From an uncultured Eubacteriales bacterium (GTDB lineage Bacteria > Bacillota_A > Clostridia > Lachnospirales > Cellulosilyticaceae), in contig USPX01000057.1 of assembly GCA_900556665.1 (NCBI GenBank), forward strand, positions 1-9,921: DNA of 9,921 nt. The letters are read 5' to 3'. Positions 1 to 4,777 of the stretch are shown in pieces. The position numbers and the translations under genes were made by a program. Each line of letters opens with the position of its first letter. The stretch's first letter is position 1. The notes under the pieces were generated by a model that had not been told where the DNA came from, ran no database searches, and saw only the letters and a program-made list of their open reading frames with translations.

Positions 1-75
1 TTTCATCTTGAAGGGGGATGGATATTTGAAGTGGTTGAATATGGGATGGAATTAGTATGGTAAGGGGGAGATGAT
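1..75. repeat. Direct repeat copy 1 (C-poor, G-rich, about 75 bp)
   Basis: This stretch matches 224-299 with one substitution (T56 versus C279) and one extra G in the second copy's G run. It begins at the window edge, so it may extend to the left. From base 8 to base 79 the top strand has no C at all, and it carries repeated G clusters (GGGGG, GGATGG, GTGG, GGGATGG, ATGG, GGGGG). It ends in a ribosome-site-like AAGGGGGAG followed six bases later by TTG at 77. That TTG opens only 23 codons before TAG at 146-148, so no gene is called there. The repeat is seen directly; its function is unknown. Confidence 0.85.
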
Positions 76-173
76 TTTGCTTAACCATTACTGCGGTCGA
101 ATGTTAGATAAAATGAGTTTCTCCCACTTATCCACACCTTCTGCATAGCGGCAAACAAAAAGGCGGGTTCGGA

Positions 174-187
174 GTGCATTTATGCAC
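174..187. repeat. Short palindrome GTGCAT-TT-ATGCAC
   Basis: A perfect 6-bp inverted repeat with a TT centre. It extends to GG/CC (171-172 and 189-190) across one A-A mismatch. It lies in the 76-223 spacer between the two direct repeats, where no gene is seen. It could be a small hairpin or a protein-binding site; nothing else identifies it. Confidence 0.45.
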
Positions 188-223
188 ACCCTTTACTAGA
201 CGGAGAAAAGAAGAAGAGAATGT

Positions 224-299
224 TTTCATCTTGAAGGGGGATGGATATTTGAAGTGGTTGAATATGGGATGGAATTAGCATGGTAAGGGGGGAGATGAT
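224..299. repeat. Direct repeat copy 2, carries the ribosome site of the next gene
   Basis: Second copy of the repeat at 1-75, offset by 223 bp. Its 3' end supplies the Shine-Dalgarno stretch (AAGGGGGGAG, 285-294) for the TTG-started gene at 303. The repeat is therefore the leader of that gene, and the first copy may be a duplicated leader that lost its gene. The 148-bp spacer between the copies is not repeated. Confidence 0.85.
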
Positions 300-302
300 G
301 TA

Positions 303-566
303 TTGGAAAATGAATTACTACAGAATTTAGATAAGGTGCATACTACATCATTAGGTGCTTTAAGGATTAAGAGAAATCTTATGCTTGAGATTCAAGATGT
401 TGTGGGGTGGTGTAAGGAGAGGATTGGAGATAGGAATGCGAGAATTATAAGAAAGGGTAAGAATTGGTATGTTACTATAGAGGGCTGTATTATTACGGTG
501 AATGCCTATAGTTATACGATTATTACAGCGCATAAGGAAAAGAAGATTAAAAAAAAGTCTTTGTAG
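303..566 (+). CDS. DUF3781-like small protein
   Basis: This encodes an 87-residue soluble protein with no signal peptide or membrane segment. The TTG start is chosen because AAGGGGGGAG lies eight bases upstream and no in-frame ATG has a better site. The central block WCKERIGDRNARIIRKGKNW and the following ITVNAYSYTIITAHK resemble, from memory, the DUF3781 family, whose hallmark is RKGKNWY followed by a beta-rich ITVNxxxYTIITAHK. That family has no known biochemical role, and none is proposed here. The C-terminus is a basic lysine tail (KEKKIKKKSL), and the stop codon lies inside the terminator hairpin at 554-587. The gene stands alone, with its ribosome site inside a duplicated repeat. Coding is likely; the family assignment is less certain. 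Confidence 0.7.
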   Translation: MENELLQNLDKVHTTSLGALRIKRNLMLEIQDVVGWCKERIGDRNARIIRKGKNWYVTIEGCIITVNAYSYTIITAHKEKKIKKKSL

Positions 567-587
567 AGGTATTTCTACAAAGACTTT
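554..587 (+). terminator. Perfect 14-bp hairpin at the end of the DUF3781-like gene
   Basis: AAAGTCTTTGTAGA (554-567), a 6-base loop, and its exact complement (574-587). The gene's TAG stop (564-566) is within the left arm. An A run precedes the stem and the right arm ends in TTT, but no long U tract follows, so this is a compact or weak intrinsic terminator that could act in both directions. Confidence 0.65.
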
Positions 588-692
588 CATCTACATGATA
601 CTACAAGTGAAAATTAAAGTCTATAATTAATTTCTGAATTTATATATAATTCAAGTGGAAATAGTTGATGTTATATATAAGGAGGAGATAGA

Positions 693-1661
693 GTGACTGA
701 ATGTTTAATGAAAAAGGATTTACTAGAAGAAATATTAAGAAATACTTTTAATAAAGATTATAAGGTAATAGCCATTACGAGGCTTTTAGGTGGCGCACAA
801 AAGGGAACTTATAAAGTGGAATGTGATCAGGGATTGAAACTTGTTTTATACATATGGGATGATGCACTTAGTTATTTTGAAGCTCAGCATACAGCAGAAG
901 AGTTTACATCTAGTAGTGCTTATTTATTTAAGGCAAATTATGAATTAATGGTAAAACATAATATAAGTGTACCTAAGTTATATCATATTGATTTAAGTAA
1001 AAGTAAGGCACCTTTTGAGTATGCTCTAGTGGAATATATCGATGGAGGAGAATTAGAAGAGAGACTATACAATCCTAAAATAGATTGTAGCAATAGCTTA
1101 TTAGATTTAAAGCAGAATCTGCAAAAACTTCATAGTATAACAAGCAAACAAGTAGGCGATTTGAAATATATAAGAGATGAAAGTTTCTCATGTAAAGACT
1201 ATGTAAAAGCTTCATTAGAACAATCACTTAAATATCTTATAGACAATTACGAACCAATTACAAAACTAAAAGAACCACTCATAGATATAAGCCAAAAGCT
1301 TTATGAAGAAATTGAAGAAAGAAAGTCATACCACTTAATTCACTTTGAATTAGGACCTAATCATGTAATGGTAGACCGTCAAGGCAAAACTTATCTAATA
1401 GACTTCGAAGGTATGAAATACTTCGACCTAGAATATGAATATAGCTTCCTTAAGCTACGCTTCGGTAAATATTATCCAGAACTTATTTCATTACCAATAG
1501 ATGAAAAACGTTTAAAATACTATCTACTGGGTCATCACCTCAACGCCCTAAACGGCGCCCATCACTTATTAATGCAAAACTACTACGATATGGACGACGT
1601 AAACCAAATGTTAAAATCCAACTATCAAGCTATAGTTGAAAATTATTTAAACTGTTCCTAG
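693..1661 (+). CDS. APH/choline-kinase-fold phosphotransferase
   Basis: A 322-residue protein of the phosphotransferase enzyme family (aminoglycoside phosphotransferase fold, PF01636 type), which moves phosphate from ATP to a small hydroxylated substrate. The GTG start is favoured by GGAGGAG (681-687) five bases upstream; the in-frame ATG at 708 lacks a site. Visible parts are a nucleotide-loop-like GGAQKGTYK (33-41), the strand LVLYIWDD (50-57), the hinge LVEYIDGGELEERL (112-125), the catalytic loop HFELGPNH (217-224) and the metal site LIDFEG (235-240, Asp237). The usual HGD base Asp is Glu219, and the loop is one residue shorter than HGDLHPGN. I recall HxELGPxHV in a subgroup of these kinases, so this is probably family-typical rather than inactivating. 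The substrate is unknown, and antibiotic resistance should not be assumed. Pyrimidine-ending codons shift strongly from T to C toward the 3' end (see findings). TATAAT-like boxes at 622-627 and 645-650 lack a clear -35. Confidence 0.82.
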   Translation: MTECLMKKDLLEEILRNTFNKDYKVIAITRLLGGAQKGTYKVECDQGLKLVLYIWDDALSYFEAQHTAEEFTSSSAYLFKANYELMVKHNISVPKLYHIDLSKSKAPFEYALVEYIDGGELEERLYNPKIDCSNSLLDLKQNLQKLHSITSKQVGDLKYIRDESFSCKDYVKASLEQSLKYLIDNYEPITKLKEPLIDISQKLYEEIEERKSYHLIHFELGPNHVMVDRQGKTYLIDFEGMKYFDLEYEYSFLKLRFGKYYPELISLPIDEKRLKYYLLGHHLNALNGAHHLLMQNYYDMDDVNQMLKSNYQAIVENYLNCS

Positions 1662-1722
1662 CTATTGCTATCTGAAGGAAACGCTATCCTTCATGTAGCT
1701 TTATCTTGGTTTTACAAGATGA
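1660..1722 (+). terminator. Two hairpins following the phosphotransferase gene
   Basis: AGCTA (1660-1664) pairs with TAGCT (1696-1700) and encloses TGAAGGA (1673-1679) paired with TCCTTCA (1687-1693). A second small stem, ATCTTG (1703-1708) with CAAGAT (1715-1720), follows. The stop codon overlaps the first arm. There is no strong U tract, so termination is plausible but not proven. Confidence 0.4.
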
Positions 1723-1824
1723 AAGTTAACAGATTAGCCCGATAGAACCATTAAAGAAAGATAGTATGCAGCAAGAAGGAAGTAAGTTAACAAATTAGCC
1801 CGATGGAACCATTAAAGAAAGATA
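1723..1824. repeat. Two 41-bp direct repeats with 61-bp spacing
   Basis: 1723-1763 and 1784-1824 both read AAGTTAACA, then R, ATTAGCCCGAT, R, GAACCATTAAAGAAAGATA, and differ only at the two R positions. The flanks after each copy are only loosely alike (GCAAGAAGGAAG versus GCATGAAAGAAG), so this may be an older 61-bp tandem duplication. The second copy ends at the outer left edge of the long inverted repeat. No coding frame runs through it. Confidence 0.8.
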
Positions 1825-2051
1825 AAAAGAGGCATGAAAGAAGCTGAGGTGAAGGGGGTGCGAGAGTCTACTTTTCGGAAGGATTTAATGATACTCTTAG
1901 TGAGATATTTAAAGCGTTTTTAGCTGTGCTGTCTGAACGAAGTGAGTTCACAGCGTTGCTTTAAATATCGAACTTAGAGTATCATAAATCCTGTAGAGTG
2001 TAGCTCGAACACCCTCTTCACCTCAGCGCCATCTTCCATGCACTCTATCTT
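1819..2051. repeat. Long imperfect inverted repeat 1 (core 1843-2027)
   Basis: The core arms GCTGAGGTGAAGGGGGTG (1843-1860) and CACCCTCTTCACCTCAGC (2010-2027) pair over 18 bp with one G-T wobble. Inside, GGATTT..ATGATACTCT and GATATTTAAAGC on the left find their complements on the right (1955-1993). The innermost stem is GCTGTG/CACAGC (1923-1928, 1949-1954) around a 20-base loop, CTGTCTGAACGAAGTGAGTT. Weaker pairing continues outward (CATG/CATG, then AAGATA at 1819-1824 with TATCTT at 2046-2051) and reaches the pepA stop codon. It fills the gap between convergent genes and is homologous to 5631-5852. No target-site duplication or coding capacity was seen. A bidirectional terminator or insulator, or a small non-autonomous repeat, are the main options. 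Confidence 0.85.
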
Positions 2052-2073
2052 GAATTTATAAGATGGAAGAGTG
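2032..2073 (-). terminator. Alternative hairpins at the 3' end of pepA
   Basis: TCTTCCAT (2032-2039) pairs perfectly with ATGGAAGA (2063-2070). Alternatively CACTCT plus ATCTT (2041-2051) pairs with AAGAT (2060-2064) and AGAGTG (2068-2073) around a three-base bulge. Both overlap the last codons and the stop of pepA. There is no U tract, so with the adjacent long inverted repeat this is only a candidate 3'-end structure. Confidence 0.4.
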
Positions 2074-3502
2074 TTCTCACAGGTGCCCCAGTAGCCCCCT
2101 TCACATTGAGGCTATTTGCACTTTCATGCCATGCAGTACCAGCAATATCTAAGTGCATCCAAGGTGTATCATTTTCTACGAATTCACCTACGAATAAACC
2201 AGCTGTAATTGTTCCTGCGTATTTGCCACCAAGGTTTTTAAGGTCTGCAACTTCGCTTTTATTCATCTCTTTGTATTCTTTGAATGTAGGAAGTTGCCAG
2301 AATTGTTCACCTGTCTTACGTGCAGAAGCTTGTAAGCGCTCATAGAATGCTTCGTTATTTGTGATAACAGCAGTTGTACTTGTACCTAAAGCTGTAAGTA
2401 CAGCTCCTGTAAGTGTAGCAAGATCAATGACTTCAGTAACTTTTTCTTTTCTCATCATATAAGTCATGGCATCTGCAAGTGTTAAACGACCTTCCGCATC
2501 TGTATTTAAGATTTCAATTGTTTTTCCTGACATAGAAGAAATAATGTCTCCAGGTTTGTAGCTATCGCCAGAAATAGCATTTTCACAAGCTGCTACGACA
2601 GCTACAACATTTTGTTTTACTTTGTTTTTAGCAATAGCGTACATTGTACCGATAACGGCACCAGCACCACCCATATCACTATGCATTGTTTTCATAGAGT
2701 CAGTTGGTTTAATTGAGTAACCACCTGTATCATAAGTTAAGCCTTTTCCAATGAGTCCTAAAGTATAATCACTAGAAGGATCTCCCATATGGCGCATAAC
2801 AATAAGACGAGGTTTTTTTTCTGATCCCATGCCTACTGTAAGGAATGCTTCCATACCAAGTTCTTTGATTTGTTTTTCATCCATAACTTCTACTTGAAGT
2901 CCACATTCTTCACCCATATGTTTCACATATTTAGCAAGTGATTTTGGGTACATATGATTTGAAGGTTCATTGACAATATCTCTAGCAATTTTAACCCCTT
3001 CTACAACGTTGATACTTGTTTCAAGTACTTCTTTTTCAGCTTCTAGCTTAGAAACTGGAAGGCCTACAATATAAACTTCTTCAAAAGCAATTGTATTAGA
3101 TTTTTTATCTTCTGTTTTGTATTTATCAAATTTATAAGTAGCAAGTGACATTGCTTCAGTGATGATTTTAGTATTACCGCCAATGCACAGTTTTGGACTA
3201 AGTGCCACTTTAACAGCTACTTTTTTAGTTTTAAGTGCCTCAGCTTTTCTAGCAGCTTGGCTAAGGGCATTTCTAAGTGTGAGACCTTGTCTCGGTGCAG
3301 TTGTTTTACCAAGCCCGACATAAATTGTATATTTAACAGTTTCACCTATAGTAGGTAAAACGAACATTTCGTTTTCTTTACCAGTGAAAGTACCACTAGC
3401 TATAAGTTTTTGTAATTCTTCTGTACGTGCGGCCTTATCTTCGAATACAGGAATGATAAGCGCATCAACTTCATCTAAAGTCACGTCTTTAATATAAAAC
3501 AT
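2045..3502 (-). CDS. pepA: M17 leucyl aminopeptidase
   Basis: A 485-residue cytosolic M17 aminopeptidase that removes N-terminal residues from peptides using two metal ions. The start at 3502 (MFYIKDVTL) is chosen over an upstream in-frame ATG at 3562: AAAGGAG lies six bases before it, the upstream ATG sits inside a hairpin without a ribosome site, and the length then suits the family. Residues 1-160 form the variable N-terminal domain. The catalytic domain shows GKGLTYDTGG (Lys253, Asp258), MKTMHSDMGGAG (Asp276) and the family signature NTDAEGRL (333-340, with Asp335, Glu337, Arg339), plus SGDSYKPGDI and a C-terminal GATGAPVRTL. All expected metal and bicarbonate-site residues are present, so it should be active. 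It has its own promoter, separate from the upstream mntP. Its last codons take part in competing hairpins with the long inverted repeat downstream. Confidence 0.93.
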   Translation of the reverse strand: MFYIKDVTLDEVDALIIPVFEDKAARTEELQKLIASGTFTGKENEMFVLPTIGETVKYTIYVGLGKTTAPRQGLTLRNALSQAARKAEALKTKKVAVKVALSPKLCIGGNTKIITEAMSLATYKFDKYKTEDKKSNTIAFEEVYIVGLPVSKLEAEKEVLETSINVVEGVKIARDIVNEPSNHMYPKSLAKYVKHMGEECGLQVEVMDEKQIKELGMEAFLTVGMGSEKKPRLIVMRHMGDPSSDYTLGLIGKGLTYDTGGYSIKPTDSMKTMHSDMGGAGAVIGTMYAIAKNKVKQNVVAVVAACENAISGDSYKPGDIISSMSGKTIEILNTDAEGRLTLADAMTYMMRKEKVTEVIDLATLTGAVLTALGTSTTAVITNNEAFYERLQASARKTGEQFWQLPTFKEYKEMNKSEVADLKNLGGKYAGTITAGLFVGEFVENDTPWMHLDIAGTAWHESANSLNVKGATGAPVRTLFHLINSR

Positions 3503-3531
3503 GTTTGTCTCCTTTGGTGTGTCATATTTGT

Positions 3532-3566
3532 TTTCATGTATGAGTATAGGAAATAGATACATGAAA
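3532..3566 (-). promoter_or_regulatory. Perfect 10-bp inverted repeat in the pepA leader
   Basis: TTTCATGTAT (3532-3541) and ATACATGAAA (3557-3566) are exact complements around a 15-base loop. They lie just downstream of the predicted pepA start point and upstream of the ribosome site. The structure could be a 5' mRNA-protecting hairpin or an operator half-site pair. The inverted repeat is seen directly; the function is inferred. Confidence 0.5.
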
Positions 3567-3577
3567 TATTCTTATAT

Positions 3578-3606
3578 AGTATAACCATTTTGAGGTAAAT
3601 TGTCTT
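3578..3606 (-). promoter_or_regulatory. Predicted pepA promoter
   Basis: On the minus strand, AAGACA (-35, 3601-3606) and TATACT (-10, 3578-3583) are separated by 17 bp. Transcription would start near 3571, giving a leader of about 70 bases with a perfect hairpin at its 5' end. The -35 matches consensus at four of six positions. Confidence 0.5.
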
Positions 3607-3651
3607 GTGTGTAAAAAAATAAACTAATGTATTAAAAATAAAAAGATCTGC

Positions 3652-3682
3652 TTGCAAAGTGAAGTTACTAAACACTTTGTAA
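3652..3682 (-). terminator. Hairpin after mntP
   Basis: TTACAAAGTG and CACTTTGCAA (minus strand; 3673-3682 and 3652-3661) form a 10-bp stem with one wobble and an 11-base loop, starting 17 bp past the mntP stop. A T-rich run (TCTTTTTATTTTT) follows after about six bases. It is a reasonable, if imperfect, intrinsic terminator separating mntP from pepA. Confidence 0.55.
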
Positions 3683-3699
3683 ACAACTCTTTAAGGCTA

Positions 3700-4263
3700 T
3701 TAGCCAATAAGTGATTTAATGGCAATAAGCACTAAAATAAGCCCACCAATAATTGTTGATTTACTTTCAAAGATATCACCAAATTTTTTACCAACGAAAA
3801 TTGCAATTAATGAACAGGCTGCAGTAGTAAGGGCGATAATAGAAGAAGCATATACAACGTCTACACCTATAGCACTAAATCCAATACCTACTGCGAAAGC
3901 ATCAATACTTGTAGCGATTGCTTGTAAAAGAAGGGTTTTATAAGTGAGGTTACCTTCTTCAACTGATTCATGTTCTTCTGGATTTTTGTAGTCTTTGTAA
4001 ACATCTACAAGCATTTTAACTCCAATGAAACCTAAGATTAGAAACACTAAAATGTTAGCATATTGTGTAATAATCCCAGAAACAAGACCACCTAAGAGGA
4101 AGCCTAAAAGAGGCATAAGTCCTTGAAAACCACCGAAAAATGTAGGCATTGCAATAGTCTTGTCTTTAGTAAGCCCTTTATAAACCATACCATTACTCAT
4201 GGATACAGCAACAGCATCCATACTTAATCCCAATCCAATTAAAATAATTTCCCAAATTCCCAT
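3700..4263 (-). CDS. mntP: Manganese efflux pump MntP
   Basis: A 187-residue inner-membrane protein of the MntP family (PF02659), which exports Mn2+ and prevents manganese toxicity. Six hydrophobic segments are visible in two related halves. The paired family motifs SMDAVAVSMSNGM (first helix) and SIDAFAVGIGFS (fourth helix) each carry a conserved acidic residue (Asp16 and Asp121 with this start). A hydrophilic loop, YKDYKNPEEHESVEEGN, separates the halves. The second ATG (4263) is preferred because AAAGGAG lies eight bases before it; the ATG at 4269 is only two bases from that site, though it would add just Met-Lys. The upstream yybP-ykoY riboswitch and terminator independently support the assignment: this RNA senses Mn2+ and commonly controls mntP. 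The gene is probably monocistronic because a hairpin follows it and pepA has its own promoter. Confidence 0.94.
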   Translation of the reverse strand: MGIWEIILIGLGLSMDAVAVSMSNGMVYKGLTKDKTIAMPTFFGGFQGLMPLLGFLLGGLVSGIITQYANILVFLILGFIGVKMLVDVYKDYKNPEEHESVEEGNLTYKTLLLQAIATSIDAFAVGIGFSAIGVDVVYASSIIALTTAACSLIAIFVGKKFGDIFESKSTIIGGLILVLIAIKSLIG

Positions 4264-4295
4264 TTTCATTTCTCCTTTATAAGTTTATTTTAGAC

Positions 4296-4341
4296 AAAAA
4301 ATAAAAGACTCATGCGTAGCACAAAGCTACACATGAGTCTT
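4296..4341 (-). terminator. Riboswitch-controlled intrinsic terminator ahead of mntP
   Basis: On the minus strand a 16-bp stem (4326-4341 with 4305-4320, one wobble) closes a 5-base loop and is followed by a U-rich tract (TTTATTTTTT, 4296-4304 region). It lies between the aptamer and the mntP ribosome site. Its 5' arm includes CTCATG (4332-4337), the strand that also closes aptamer stem P1, so the two structures exclude each other. Confidence 0.85.
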
Positions 4342-4448
4342 GTCCATTAAGACAAGCCAGATTATAAAGGTTTTAGTACCCTATAATCACTATGTTGACT
4401 TGCCACGTATAATAGATAAATTATACGCAAACTACTCCCTCACGAGTT
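4330..4448 (-). promoter_or_regulatory. yybP-ykoY manganese riboswitch
   Basis: Read on the minus strand, the leader contains GAGGGAGTAG, then a stem CGTATAA/TTATACG (4421-4427 with 4406-4412), GTCAACATAG, a second stem-loop (ATTATAGGGT with ACCTTTATAAT), and CTGGCTTGTC..GACAAGACT with the hairpin 4351-4356/4339-4344. These are landmarks of the yybP-ykoY class, which binds Mn2+. P1 can form between CGTGAG (4439-4444) and CTCATG (4332-4337, one G-U). Since CTCATG is also part of the terminator, Mn2+ binding should stabilise P1, disrupt the terminator and turn mntP on. The class is recognised from sequence; the on-switch logic is inference consistent with the known family. Confidence 0.9.
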
Positions 4449-4456
4449 ATTGCATC

Positions 4457-4486
4457 ATTATATCATATGTACAACTACCTTGGCAA
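4457..4486 (-). promoter_or_regulatory. mntP promoter
   Basis: On the minus strand, TTGCCA (-35, 4481-4486) and a perfect TATAAT (-10, 4457-4462) are separated by 18 bp. They sit immediately upstream of the riboswitch, so the transcript would begin near 4450, just before the first aptamer strand. Confidence 0.75.
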
Positions 4487-4543
4487 TGATACAATGACTG
4501 GATTGTTTATATAATAAGAGAAAGAAATTAATGAAAGCATTAT

Positions 4544-4578
4544 AAAAAAGAAGGTTGTTGGGGGTAACCTTCTTTTTT
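4544..4578 (+). terminator. Orphan intrinsic terminator between divergent genes
   Basis: A 13-bp perfect stem, AAAAAAGAAGGTT (4544-4556) with AACCTTCTTTTTT (4566-4578), closes a 9-base G-rich loop. It has classic intrinsic terminator form, with A and U tracts on either side. No gene on the plus strand ends here: mntP points left and the HAD gene starts 200 bp further on. A TATAAT at 4510-4515 with a poor -35 could drive a transcript of about 58 nt ending here. Confidence 0.7.
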
Positions 4579-4580
4579 AT

Positions 4581-4607
4581 GAATAAGATATACCGGTTAT
4601 CTTATTC
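4581..4607. repeat. AT-rich palindrome centred on ACCGGT
   Basis: GAATAAGATA (4581-4590) and TATCTTATTC (4598-4607) are exact complements around TACCGGT. It lies directly behind the orphan terminator and about 170 bp upstream of the HAD gene. It looks like an operator for a dimeric regulator or a second hairpin. The rest of this gap (4608-4660) shows nothing recognisable. Confidence 0.5.
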
Positions 4608-4662
4608 TCTTTATTAAAATTAAATGGGGAGTAAAAGAAAAAACTATAAACAAAAAAATATA

Positions 4663-4689
4663 TTGTTTTTAAGGTTTTTCCTTTATAAT
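4663..4689 (+). promoter_or_regulatory. Predicted promoter of the first HAD gene
   Basis: A perfect TATAAT at 4684-4689 is preceded by TTGTTT at 4663-4668 with a short 15-bp spacer (TATTGT at 17 bp is the alternative). The transcript would start near 4696, about 80 bases before the ATG. Confidence 0.5.
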
Positions 4690-4777
4690 AAATATAGCTT
4701 TACAAAGTGTAGAGAATATGATGTTTTTGTGTGATTATTATGAAGAATGATAACTAGAAAGAGGCAGAGGATTTAGC

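Noticed and set aside
77..148. A TTG-started frame of 23 codons behind the first direct repeat
   Set aside because: It has a ribosome-like site only because the repeat provides one. It is very short and resembles no protein I recognise, so it is mentioned as context and not called a gene.
1723..1824. CRISPR-like repeat spacing
   Set aside because: There are only two copies of 41 bp with a 20-bp gap, the flanks are partly similar, and there are no cas genes.
1819..2051. Insertion sequence or classical transposon
   Set aside because: There is no transposase frame and no target-site duplication at either the core or the extended ends. A MITE-like origin stays possible but unsupported.
2106..2345. 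Open frames on the strand opposite pepA, mntP and the HAD and glpK genes (for example 2106-2345, 3719-3943, 4828-5022, 6429-6656, 8734-9033)
   Set aside because: All lie inside well-supported genes, have no ribosome site of note, and show no recognisable protein features.
3503..3562. A 20-residue N-terminal extension of PepA from an ATG at 3562
   Set aside because: That ATG sits in a perfect hairpin and lacks a ribosome site, while the ATG at 3502 has AAAGGAG at ideal spacing and begins where the family's proteins usually begin.
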